Shown one piece after another: positions 1 to 6,739 of a stretch of DNA of 10,934 nucleotides. The DNA comes from an uncultured Oscillospiraceae bacterium. GTDB lineage: Bacteria; Bacillota_A; Clostridia; Oscillospirales; Oscillospiraceae. Each line of letters begins with the position of its first letter. Position 1 is the stretch's first letter. Under the pieces are notes generated by a model that was not told the DNA's origin, ran no database searches, and saw only the letters and a list, made by a program, of their open reading frames with translations. Position numbers and translations under genes: made by a program. The DNA lies in assembly GCA_934561335.1 (NCBI GenBank), contig CAKTGD010000042.1:1-10934 (forward strand), in the 5' to 3' direction.

Positions 1-808
1 GGGAGGACATGAAGCGGAGGAGGTAGTCCCCCTCGATCTTATCCAGCTCGCTTAAAAGGTCGGCAAAGTCCCACGGCGTATCCAGATCCTTGCCGTAGGA
101 GTTGACGTTCTGTCCCAGCAGGGTGATCTCCTTGTACCCCTCGGCGGCCAGCTGGCGCACCTCCTCGATGATGCGCTCCGGCTGGCGGCTGCGCTCCCGG
201 CCCCGGACGTAGGGGACGATGCAGTAGGAGCAGAAGTTGTTGCAGCCGTACATGATGGACACCCATGCCCGTGTGCGGCCCTCCCGCACCACCGGCATAC
301 CCTCGGCAATGGCGCCGTGCTCATCCTCCACGGAAAACACCCGACCCCGGCGGGTATAGACCTGATACAAAAGCTCGGGGAACTTCCACAGCGCCTGAGG
401 CCCGAACACCAGATCCACGTGGCGGTAGGACTGGCGCACCTTCTCCGCCACCTCAGGGCGCTGGGCCATGCAGCCGCACAGGCAGATGATCTGCTCCGGG
501 TTGGCTTTTTTCGTGTGGGTCAGGGCGCCCAGCGTGCCGTAGACCCGCTTTTCCGCGTGGTCGCGGATGGCGCAGGTGTTCAGCACCACGATGTCCGCCT
601 CCTCCGCCGCGGTGACAAAGGTGCAGCCCATGGCCTCCAGCATGCCCATGATATGCTGGCTGTCAGCCACATTCTGCTGGCAGCCGAAGGTGTCCACCAG
701 TGCGCGGACAGGTGTGCCCCGCTGGGTATGCAGAGCCTTTATTTTTTCGGTAAACGCCTGCTGGCGGGACATGTCCGCCTCAGACACGACGACGTTTTTT
801 CGTTCCAA
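1..808 (-). CDS. miaB: MiaB tRNA-2-methylthio-N6-dimethylallyladenosine synthase, N-terminal part
   Basis: Radical-SAM methylthiotransferase that adds a methylthio group to i6A37 of tRNAs reading UNN codons; acts in the cytoplasm. About 269 N-terminal residues are visible and the C-terminal half (rest of the radical-SAM barrel and TRAM domain) lies beyond the left edge. The UPF0004 domain carries its three cluster cysteines: C43 (FGCQQN), C79 (NTCAIR) and C113 (CGCMAQ). The radical-SAM triad CxxxCxxC is C189, C193, C196 (YGCNNFCSYC), followed by IVPYVRGRERSR and LLGQNVNSYG, both typical of MiaB rather than MtaB or RimO. I chose a TTG start at 808 because GGGAGG lies 5 nt upstream. An in-frame ATG at 847 has no ribosome binding site, and an in-frame ATG at 772 has only a weak one. 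Family is certain; MiaB versus a close paralogue is very likely. Confidence 0.93.
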   Translation of the reverse strand, partial: MERKNVVVSEADMSRQQAFTEKIKALHTQRGTPVRALVDTFGCQQNVADSQHIMGMLEAMGCTFVTAAEEADIVVLNTCAIRDHAEKRVYGTLGALTHTKKANPEQIICLCGCMAQRPEVAEKVRQSYRHVDLVFGPQALWKFPELLYQVYTRRGRVFSVEDEHGAIAEGMPVVREGRTRAWVSIMYGCNNFCSYCIVPYVRGRERSRQPERIIEEVRQLAAEGYKEITLLGQNVNSYGKDLDTPWDFADLLSELDKIEGDYLLRFMSS

Positions 809-869
809 GAGTACCTCCCTCACCCGGCGCTGCGGCACGGGCGACATGTTTCGACTATTTAACTAATGT

Positions 870-898
870 ATTATATCACAGTTGAAGGCGCAACACAA
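870..898 (-). promoter_or_regulatory. Sigma-A promoter of miaB
   Basis: Read on the minus strand: -35 TTGTGT (898-893), a 17-bp spacer, and a perfect -10 TATAAT (875-870) preceded by TGA, which makes an extended -10. The predicted start near 863 gives a leader of about 55 nt to the TTG start with its GGGAGG site. It would leave only about 16 nt to the competing ATG at 847, which favours the TTG. Confidence 0.7.
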
Positions 899-949
899 GA
901 AACGGCACACAGAAAAGTTTTCTTGTAGTATCGATTTTATATAATTTAT

Positions 950-984
950 TGTTGCTTTTTTCATCTAATTGACTGTTGCTTTTT
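950..984 (+). repeat. Direct repeat of an 11-bp motif upstream of hydC
   Basis: The 11-mer TGTTGCTTTTT occurs at 950-960 and again at 974-984, a 24-bp period. The second copy overlaps the -35 hexamer of the hyd promoter. The spacing suggests two sites on nearly the same face of the helix. It could be a tandem activator/repressor site or a chance duplication in a T-rich spacer. Confidence 0.35.
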
Positions 985-1004
985 CCCAAGATTCATGGTA
1001 TAGT
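976..1004 (+). promoter_or_regulatory. Sigma-A promoter of the hydCBA operon
   Basis: -35 TTGCTT (976-981), a 17-bp spacer, and -10 TATAGT (999-1004). An alternative -35, TTGACT (969-974), has a longer 24-bp spacing and is less likely. The start would fall near 1011, giving a leader of about 92 nt. That leader contains a small GC hairpin (GCGGC 1047-1051 with GCCGC 1056-1060) before the ribosome binding site. Confidence 0.65.
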
Positions 1005-1016
1005 ATTGGCGGGTTT

Positions 1017-1036
1017 TTGTGATATTTTTAACGCAA
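1017..1036 (+). promoter_or_regulatory. Possible Rex-like operator in the hyd leader
   Basis: An imperfect 20-bp inverted repeat: TTGTGATA (1017-1024) and TAACGCAA (1029-1036). Compared as half-sites, 6 of 8 positions agree. It sits a few bases downstream of the predicted transcription start, where a repressor would block elongation or initiation. The redox repressor Rex binds TTGTKA-type palindromes and is known to control hydrogenase and NADH-reoxidising genes in Firmicutes. The match is imperfect and the spacing is 2 bp longer than the usual 18-bp site, so this is a weak call. Confidence 0.28.
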
Positions 1037-1102
1037 TCTTTACAGTGCGGCGAGGGCCGCCGCCTCAAACGAATAAAAAAGAAAGAACACAGGAGGTTTC
1101 CA

Positions 1103-1570
1103 ATGGAGACAACGCAGCAGATCTTATCCCGCTTTGCGCAGGACCGCGCCCAGCTGATTGCAATCCTGCAGGAGATCCAGACGCAGAAAAACTACCTCAG
1201 TCAAGAGGACATGACCACCGTGGCGGAATACCTGGACATCAGTGTTTCCGCCGTTTATTCTGTGGCCACCTTCTATGAGAATTTCTCGCTGGAGCCCAAG
1301 GGCAAGCATATCATCAAGGTGTGCGACGGCACCGCCTGCCACGTGCGCAAGTCCCAGCCCATTTTTGACGCCCTTCATGACTATCTGGGTCTTACCGGCA
1401 AGCGCAAGACCTCTGAGGACGGCATGTTCACGCTGGAGACCGTGGCGTGTCTGGGTGCATGCGGTCTTGCCCCCGCCATGACCATTGACGGCGAGGTACA
1501 TCCCAAAATGAACCCGGATCTGGCCATTGCCGAGCTGGACAAGATCCGCGAAAAGGAGGCGGCACAATGA
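1103..1570 (+). CDS. hydC: NuoE-like [2Fe-2S] subunit of NAD(H)-linked [FeFe]-hydrogenase (HydC)
   Basis: A 155-residue NuoE/24-kDa-type thioredoxin-like ferredoxin. The N-terminal helical part (about 1-65, ending VYSVATFYENF) is the conserved NuoE helix bundle. The [2Fe-2S] ligands follow as C74 and C79 (VCDGTACHVR) and C116 and C120 (ACLGACGLAP), the usual C-x4-C ... C-x3-C pattern. The ATG at 1103 is set by AGGAGG at 1091-1096; the reading frame is open further upstream, but that extension has no ribosome binding site and starts about where the transcript would. In hydrogenase complexes this subunit docks on the flavin subunit and carries one electron-transfer cluster. It is the first gene of the operon and overlaps hydB by ATGA. 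By the nomenclature of Desulfovibrio it would be hndA. Confidence 0.93.
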   Translation: METTQQILSRFAQDRAQLIAILQEIQTQKNYLSQEDMTTVAEYLDISVSAVYSVATFYENFSLEPKGKHIIKVCDGTACHVRKSQPIFDALHDYLGLTGKRKTSEDGMFTLETVACLGACGLAPAMTIDGEVHPKMNPDLAIAELDKIREKEAAQ

Positions 1571-3459
1571 GCAAACTGACACGTGAAGGCTTTCGCGTTC
1601 TGACGGAGGACGCCAAGCAGGCCCTTGCCGCCAGCGGCAAAATCCCCTCTGTACTGATCTGCGCCGGTACCGGCTGCATTGCCGGCGGCTCCATGAAAAT
1701 CTATGAGAACCTGAAAAAAGAGTGCGAGACACGGGGTCTGCCCGTATATGTGGGCTTGAAGCACGACAATGAGGAAGAAAAGAGCCTGCACATCAAAATG
1801 AGCGGCTGCCACGGCTTCTGCGAGATGGGCCCGCTGGTACACATCGAGCCTATGGGCATTATGTACATCCATGTCAAGCCCGAGGACTGCCACGAAATTC
1901 TGGAGAAAACCGTTCTCACCGGCGAGATCATCGAGCGGCTGGTTTACACCCGGGACGGCGTTGCCTATCCCCGCCAGCAGGACATCCCCTTCTACAAAAA
2001 GCAGCACCGCGTTGTGCTGGCCAACTGCGGCACCAGCGACGCGGAGGACGTGCAGGAATACATTGCCAAGGGCGGCTACGGCGCCTTTGAAAAGGCCCTC
2101 TTTGAGATGACCGGTGAGGACATCTGCAAGGAGATCACCGACTCCGGCCTCCGCGGCCGCGGCGGCGGCGGCTTCCCCGCAGGGCGCAAGTGGGACGGTG
2201 CGCGCAGACAGAACGCCGCGCAGAAGTACATCGTCTGCAACGGCGACGAGGGCGACCCCGGCGCGTTTATGGACCGCTCCATTATGGAGGGCAACCCCCA
2301 CAGCGTTATCGAGGGCATGATGATCGCCGGTGTGGCCACCGGCGCCACCGAGGGCTATATCTATGTCCGCGCCGAGTATCCGCTGGCGGTTGACCGCCTG
2401 CGCACCGCCATCGCCAAGGCCGAGGAGCTGGGTCTTCTGGGCGAGGACATCATGGGCAGCGGCTTTAGCTTCCATCTGCATATCAACCGCGGCGCAGGCG
2501 CTTTCGTCTGCGGCGAGGGCAGCGCCCTGACCGCCTCCATCGAGGGCAAGCGGGGTATGCCCCGGGTAAAGCCGCCCCGTACCATCGAGCACGGCCTGTG
2601 GGCCATGCCTACGGTGCTCAACAACGTGGAGACCTTTGCCAACGTGCCCGGTATCATCACCAACGGCGCTGCTTGGTACCGCTCCATCGGCACGGAGAAG
2701 AGCCCCGGCACCAAAACCTTCGCCCTGACCGGCAACGTGGTGAACACCGGCCTTGTGGAGGTGCCTATGGGCACCACGCTGCGAGAGGTCATCTTTGACA
2801 TCGGCGGCGGTATCCCCGACGGAAAAAAATTCAAGGCTGTACAGATCGGCGGCCCCTCCGGCGGCTGCCTTACCGAGGAGCATCTGGACATGCCCATGGA
2901 CTTTGACTCGCTGAAGAGAGCGGGCGCCATTATCGGCTCCGGCGGTCTGGTGGTCATGGACGAGGACACCTGCATGGCAGAGGTGGCCCGCTTCTTCATG
3001 CACTTTACCCAGAACGAGAGCTGCGGCAAGTGCACCCCCTGCCGCGAGGGCACCAAGCGTATGCTGGAAATTCTGGAGCGCATCGTGAAGAACGAGGGCA
3101 CGCTGGAGGATCTGGACATGCTGGAGTCGCTGTCCGACACCATCACCGACACGGCGCTGTGCGGTCTTGGCCAGACGGCCTGCAAGCCGGTGATGAGCAC
3201 CCTGCGCCACTTCCGCGAGGACTATCTGCACCATGTGGTGGACCACCACTGCCCCATCTGCAACGGCCGCAAGCGCCGTCTGGAGATTCAGCCCGACCTG
3301 TGCAAGGGCTGCGGCAAGTGCGCCAAGAACTGCCCCATGGAGGCCATTTCCGGCCAGATCCGTGGTGTGTTCCACATCGACAACGAAAAGTGCATCCACT
3401 GCGGCGCCTGCTGGGGCGCCTGCCCGTTCGGCGCAATCGACGCCATCGAGGAGGAATAA
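1567..3459 (+). CDS. hydB: NuoF-like flavin/NAD subunit of electron-bifurcating [FeFe]-hydrogenase (HydB)
   Basis: A 630-residue subunit, expected to bind FMN and NAD(H) and to exchange electrons with HydA and HydC in the cytoplasm. Domains in order: an N-terminal thioredoxin-like [2Fe-2S] domain (C32, C37, C81, C85); the NuoF Rossmann-like FMN/NAD domain with GLRGRGGGGFPAGRKW (194-209), CNGDEGDPGAF (224-234) and GAGAFVCGEGSAL (309-321); an SLBB segment (about 395-450, IGGPSGG at 427-433); the N3-type [4Fe-4S] site C486, C489, C492 and C532; and two C-terminal ferredoxin clusters (C579/C582/C585/C589 and C609/C612/C615/C619). H/C residues at 555-565 (HHVVDHHCPIC) could hold the zinc reported in HydB proteins (inference). 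The extra N- and C-terminal clusters distinguish it from NuoF of complex I. The second Glu of the usual GEETAL loop is Gly here. Its start overlaps the hydC stop codon. Confidence 0.95.
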   Translation: MSKLTREGFRVLTEDAKQALAASGKIPSVLICAGTGCIAGGSMKIYENLKKECETRGLPVYVGLKHDNEEEKSLHIKMSGCHGFCEMGPLVHIEPMGIMYIHVKPEDCHEILEKTVLTGEIIERLVYTRDGVAYPRQQDIPFYKKQHRVVLANCGTSDAEDVQEYIAKGGYGAFEKALFEMTGEDICKEITDSGLRGRGGGGFPAGRKWDGARRQNAAQKYIVCNGDEGDPGAFMDRSIMEGNPHSVIEGMMIAGVATGATEGYIYVRAEYPLAVDRLRTAIAKAEELGLLGEDIMGSGFSFHLHINRGAGAFVCGEGSALTASIEGKRGMPRVKPPRTIEHGLWAMPTVLNNVETFANVPGIITNGAAWYRSIGTEKSPGTKTFALTGNVVNTGLVEVPMGTTLREVIFDIGGGIPDGKKFKAVQIGGPSGGCLTEEHLDMPMDFDSLKRAGAIIGSGGLVVMDEDTCMAEVARFFMHFTQNESCGKCTPCREGTKRMLEILERIVKNEGTLEDLDMLESLSDTITDTALCGLGQTACKPVMSTLRHFREDYLHHVVDHHCPICNGRKRRLEIQPDLCKGCGKCAKNCPMEAISGQIRGVFHIDNEKCIHCGACWGACPFGAIDAIEEE

Positions 3460-3462
3460 GAC

Positions 3463-5163
3463 ATGGCCAAAGGAATTATGATCATTGACGGCCAGCGCGT
3501 GCCGTTTGACGGAGAAAAAAATGTACTGGCCGTGATCCGCAAGGCCGGTATCGAAATCCCCACTTTCTGCTACTATTCCGAGCTTTCCACCTACGGCGCA
3601 TGCCGTATGTGCATGGTGGAGGACACCAAAACCGGAAAGCTGGACGCCTCCTGCTCTATGGAGCCACGGGACGGTATGTCCATCCGCACCAATACGGCAA
3701 AGCTGCTGAAGCACCGGCGCATGATCCTGGAGCTGCTGCTCTCTTCCCATGACTGCGAGTGCACCACCTGCGCCAAGTCCGGAAACTGCCAATTGCAGAA
3801 TCTGGCCCAGCAGTTCGGCGTGCACCATATCCGCTTCAAGGATACACGCCCCCGCCGCGAGCTGGACAACACCAGCCCCGCCATTTTCCGCGATCCCAAC
3901 AAGTGCATCCTATGCGGCGACTGCGTGCGCGTGTGCGAAGAAAAGCAGGGACAGGGCATTTTGAACTTTGCCCACCGGGGCAGCGAGCTGCAGGTGATGC
4001 CCGCCTTCGACAAGAAGATCGACCAGACCAAGTGCGTCAGCTGCGGCCAGTGCGCCGCCGTATGCACCACAGGCGCTATCACCGTGAAAAACCAGATCGG
4101 CGAAGCGTGGGCCGCGATCCACAACCCCGCCAAGCGGGTGGTGGTACAAATCGCCCCCGCCGTGCGCGTGGCCATCGGCGAAAATTTCGGCATTCCCGCC
4201 GGCACCAATGTGCTGGATAAGCTGGTCACCGCCCTGAAGCTGATGGGCGTGGACGAGGTATACGACACCAACTTCAGCGCCGACATGACCACCATTCTGG
4301 AGGCCACGGAGTTCCAGGAGCGGTTGAAGGCCGGCGGCCCCTTCCCCATGTTCACCAGCTGCTGCCCGGCATGGATCAAGTATCTGGAGCTGAACCGCCC
4401 TGAGTATCTGAACAACGTCTCCTCCTGCAAGTCCCCCATGGAGATGTTTGCCACGGTGCTGCGGGATCAGTATGCCGCCAAGGACGCCGAGGACGGCCGA
4501 ACCACCTATCAGATCGCCATCATGCCCTGTACCGCCAAGAAGATGGAGGCGGCACGGGATGAGTTCATCCACGACGGACGGCCCGACGTGGATCTGGTGC
4601 TGACCACCCGCGAGCTGGTGGATATGATCCGCGAGGCCGGCATCAAGCTCAATGAGCTGGAGCTGGAATCCCCCGACCTGCCCTTCGGTCTGGGCAGCGG
4701 CGCCGCCGTGATCTACGGCGTCACCGGCGGCGTGGCTGAGGCGGTGATCCGCCACTGCCTGCCCGACAAGTCCAAAAACACCCTGCGGGCCGTGCGGGTT
4801 TCCGGCGTCCGCGGCGACGGTGAAATCCGCGAGCTGACGCTGGACGTGGAGGGCACCGAGCTGAAGCTGGCCGTGGTAAACGGTTTGGCACACGCCAAGG
4901 AGCTGATCGCCGACATCGAGGCCGGAAAGAAGTTCTTCCATCTCGTCGAGGTCATGACCTGCCAGGGCGGCTGCGTAGGCGGCGCAGGACAGCCCTACGG
5001 CCTGAATGTGACCAAGAAGGCACGCGGCGAGGGACTTTACGCCGCCGACAACGCCGCCATGTTCAAGCGCGCCGAGAAGAACCCCATCGTCACCCAGATG
5101 CTCTCCGACTATGGTGAAGAATGGTGCCACGAGCATCTCCATGTTCACTACGGCAAGCACTAA
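3463..5163 (+). CDS. hydA: Catalytic [FeFe]-hydrogenase subunit, group A3 type (HydA)
   Basis: A 566-residue catalytic subunit that reduces protons to H2 or the reverse. A plant-type [2Fe-2S] domain comes first (C36, C47, C50, C64), then a His-Cys3 [4Fe-4S] site (H96, C100, C103, C109) and two ferredoxin clusters (C148/151/154/158 and C191/194/197/201). The H-cluster domain follows: L1 TSCCPAW with proton-relay C300 and ligand C301, L2 MPCTAKK with ligand C356, and L3 MTCQGGCVGGAGQP with ligands C500 and C504. Glutamates 280 and 283 match the proton path of clostridial CpI. The C-terminus ends in LHVHYGKH, as in full-length enzymes, with no extra C-terminal cluster domain as in Thermotoga HydA. 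L1 has Ala and L3 has Gln/Ala where Gly, Pro and Gly are commonest. GGAGG overlaps the hydB 3' end and the gap is 3 bp. No HydE, HydF or HydG maturase is in the window. Confidence 0.96.
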   Translation: MAKGIMIIDGQRVPFDGEKNVLAVIRKAGIEIPTFCYYSELSTYGACRMCMVEDTKTGKLDASCSMEPRDGMSIRTNTAKLLKHRRMILELLLSSHDCECTTCAKSGNCQLQNLAQQFGVHHIRFKDTRPRRELDNTSPAIFRDPNKCILCGDCVRVCEEKQGQGILNFAHRGSELQVMPAFDKKIDQTKCVSCGQCAAVCTTGAITVKNQIGEAWAAIHNPAKRVVVQIAPAVRVAIGENFGIPAGTNVLDKLVTALKLMGVDEVYDTNFSADMTTILEATEFQERLKAGGPFPMFTSCCPAWIKYLELNRPEYLNNVSSCKSPMEMFATVLRDQYAAKDAEDGRTTYQIAIMPCTAKKMEAARDEFIHDGRPDVDLVLTTRELVDMIREAGIKLNELELESPDLPFGLGSGAAVIYGVTGGVAEAVIRHCLPDKSKNTLRAVRVSGVRGDGEIRELTLDVEGTELKLAVVNGLAHAKELIADIEAGKKFFHLVEVMTCQGGCVGGAGQPYGLNVTKKARGEGLYAADNAAMFKRAEKNPIVTQMLSDYGEEWCHEHLHVHYGKH

Positions 5164-5193
5164 CCTTCACACCACCGCGCAGGAAATACGGCA

Positions 5194-5236
5194 AGGCCTC
5201 CGGAAAGTACTTTCCGGAGGCCTGCTTGCTATTTTT
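5194..5236 (+). terminator. Terminator of hydCBA (30-bp perfect palindrome)
   Basis: AGGCCTCCGGAAAGT (5194-5208) is followed directly by its exact reverse complement (5209-5223), and TTTTT lies at 5232-5236. The hairpin also lies 28 bp past the stop codon of the convergent amidase gene, so it may serve both transcripts. On the minus strand the downstream U-tract is poor (GTATTTCC), so it is best as a plus-strand terminator. Confidence 0.8.
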
Positions 5237-5251
5237 GCGGGCGAAAGGCTC

Positions 5252-6487
5252 TTATTCGCGGTCCAATGCCTTCAGCGCGCCGTATAGCACATCGCAGCAT
5301 ACGGCAATATCCCCGGCATCGGTGAACTCCTCGGGACAGTGACTGCGGCCGCCGCGGCTGGGAACAAACAGCATGCCCGTATCCGTTACGCGGGAGATGA
5401 ACATGGCGTCGTGTCCGGCGCCGCTGGGCAGCAGCCTGACCGGCAGCCCCTTTTCCCGCACACTGCCGGCCAGCGACGCCACGATCCGCTGATGGAGGCG
5501 GACGGGGGTGGTTTCCATCAGGCTGACGGTCTCTACCTGATAGCCTGCGGCCAGCAGCTGCGCCAGCTGCCGCTCCACCGCGCCAAACACCGCATCAATG
5601 GAGGCTTGCCGGGGGGAGCGGCACTCCACCGTCATCTCCACCCGGCCGGGAACAACATTCGGCGCGCCCGGTTCCACGCGAAGAGCGCCGCAGGTGGTCA
5701 CGGTACCGTCGTTCAGTTCGCCGGCCAGTTGATCTGCCAGCGTCACAAGCTTTGCTGCCGCCACCATGGCATCATGGCGCAGGTGCATGGGGGTGGTGCC
5801 GCCGTGGTCAGGCCGGCCGATGATGGTGATTTTCTTTGTGCGGATACCCACGATGGTATCCACAATGCCCACCGGCAGGCCCTCGCTCTCCAAAACCGGC
5901 CCCTGCTCAATGTGGGGCTCGATGAAGCAGGCCCAGCTATCCCTGCTCCGCTTTGCTTCCGGCAGTTTTTCAGGCAGCAGTCCGCAGGCGGTCATGGTAT
6001 CGTAGGCGGTCATGCCGCCGCTGCTTTTCAGCTGCTTCAAATAGTCCGCCTCCAGCATGCCGGCCAGCGCCTTGCCGCCCATGATGCCCGAACCGAAGGC
6101 GCTGCCCTCTTCCTCCACAATCGCGGCCACCTCAAAGGGATGGCGCAGAGAAAGGCCGTCCTCCCGCATCATTCTGGCAAGCTCCAGCGCGCAGACAATG
6201 CCAACGGCGCCATCGAACTTTCCGCCGCCGCAGACGGTATCCAGATGGGAGCCCACCGCAATGGCCGCCAGTGCGCCGTCCGTTCCCTCCCGGCGGCCGA
6301 TCAGATTGCCTACAGGGTCCAGCCGAACGGACAGCCCCTCCGCCTCAAGCTCCCGCCGCAAGTATTCCTGCGCATCACGGTACTCTTTTGTATAGGATCG
6401 GCGCGTAATGCCTGCCCCCGGCGTTGCGCTGAACCGGGCAAGCGCCTCTATCGCCTGGGCGATGCGGGTTTTATCTGCAAAAGACAT
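5252..6487 (-). CDS. M20-family hydantoinase/carbamoylase-type amidase (Zn-dependent)
   Basis: A 411-residue amidase of the N-carbamoyl-L-amino-acid hydrolase / allantoate amidohydrolase / ureidopropionase group, which hydrolyses carbamoyl or ureido amides releasing ammonia or carbamate. The di-metal site is complete: H81 (GSHLDTV), bridging D92 (GGKFDG), acidic E125-E127 (VEEEGSAFGSG), H192 (EPHIEQGP) and H383 (RSHCPEEFT). GRPDHGGTTPM (224-234) and GAGHDAMF (356-363) are the dimerisation and substrate-loop motifs of the family. Length is normal (about 400-420). There is no signal peptide, so it is cytoplasmic. The ATG at 6487 has AAGGA nearby upstream. It is divergent from an IclR regulator. 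Substrate cannot be told from sequence: carbamoyl amino acids, allantoate and related ureides are all possible, and no hydantoinase, transporter or allantoinase gene is in view. Confidence 0.9.
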   Translation of the reverse strand: MSFADKTRIAQAIEALARFSATPGAGITRRSYTKEYRDAQEYLRRELEAEGLSVRLDPVGNLIGRREGTDGALAAIAVGSHLDTVCGGGKFDGAVGIVCALELARMMREDGLSLRHPFEVAAIVEEEGSAFGSGIMGGKALAGMLEADYLKQLKSSGGMTAYDTMTACGLLPEKLPEAKRSRDSWACFIEPHIEQGPVLESEGLPVGIVDTIVGIRTKKITIIGRPDHGGTTPMHLRHDAMVAAAKLVTLADQLAGELNDGTVTTCGALRVEPGAPNVVPGRVEMTVECRSPRQASIDAVFGAVERQLAQLLAAGYQVETVSLMETTPVRLHQRIVASLAGSVREKGLPVRLLPSGAGHDAMFISRVTDTGMLFVPSRGGRSHCPEEFTDAGDIAVCCDVLYGALKALDRE

Positions 6488-6579
6488 CCTGTCACTTCCT
6501 TACTTCCTGAGCCGCGCCGCTTTGTCATGAAAGGCGGCCTCCCGGCAGGAGACGCCATCTGCGGCTTGCATTTTTTCAC

Positions 6580-6608
6580 ATGATACACCTCAGTGAGCCG
6601 TTTGTAAA
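6580..6608 (-). promoter_or_regulatory. Sigma-A promoter of the amidase gene
   Basis: Read on the minus strand: -35 TTTACA (6608-6603), a 17-bp spacer, and -10 TATCAT (6585-6580). The predicted start is near 6573, about 85 nt upstream of the ATG. A T-run (6571-6576) lies just downstream of the -10 on the plus strand. Confidence 0.6.
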
Positions 6609-6631
6609 CCTTTTCGCGGCGGCAAGAGCTT

Positions 6632-6647
6632 TCGGATACGCATCCGA
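6632..6647. promoter_or_regulatory. Inverted repeat between divergent promoters (candidate IclR-type operator)
   Basis: TCGGAT (6632-6637), spacer ACGC, ATCCGA (6642-6647): a perfect 6-bp inverted repeat. It lies between the -35 of the amidase promoter (6603-6608) and the -35 of the regulator promoter (6685-6690), the usual position for a local regulator acting on both genes. IclR proteins bind such short palindromes as dimers or tetramers. Binding is inferred, not shown. Confidence 0.4.
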
Positions 6648-6684
6648 TATGGCAGGATTTTCTTTCGGTTTTGTCGGAACCTTC

Positions 6685-6713
6685 TTGACAGAGCGGGATC
6701 CCCCGGCTATGCT
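6685..6713 (+). promoter_or_regulatory. Sigma-A promoter of the IclR-family gene
   Basis: A perfect -35 TTGACA (6685-6690), a 17-bp spacer, and -10 TATGCT (6708-6713). The start would be near 6720, leaving a very short leader that still contains the AGGAG site at 6724-6728. Confidence 0.75.
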
Positions 6714-6739
6714 GGAGAGGGGAAGGAGTTGGTGAACCC

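Noticed and set aside
1381..3828. 815-codon open frame on the minus strand opposite hydB
   Set aside because: It is antisense to a fully recognisable hydC-hydB-hydA operon. It is rich in Ala/Gly/His/Val/Leu as expected of a GC-rich mirror frame, has no ribosome binding site or known motif, and crosses gene boundaries.
3910..5160. 416-codon open frame on the minus strand opposite hydA
   Set aside because: A mirror frame of hydA with the same biased composition and no motif; hydA explains the sequence.
5339..6583. 414-codon open frame on the plus strand opposite the amidase
   Set aside because: A shadow of the amidase gene, whose metal-ligand motifs are all present on the minus strand.
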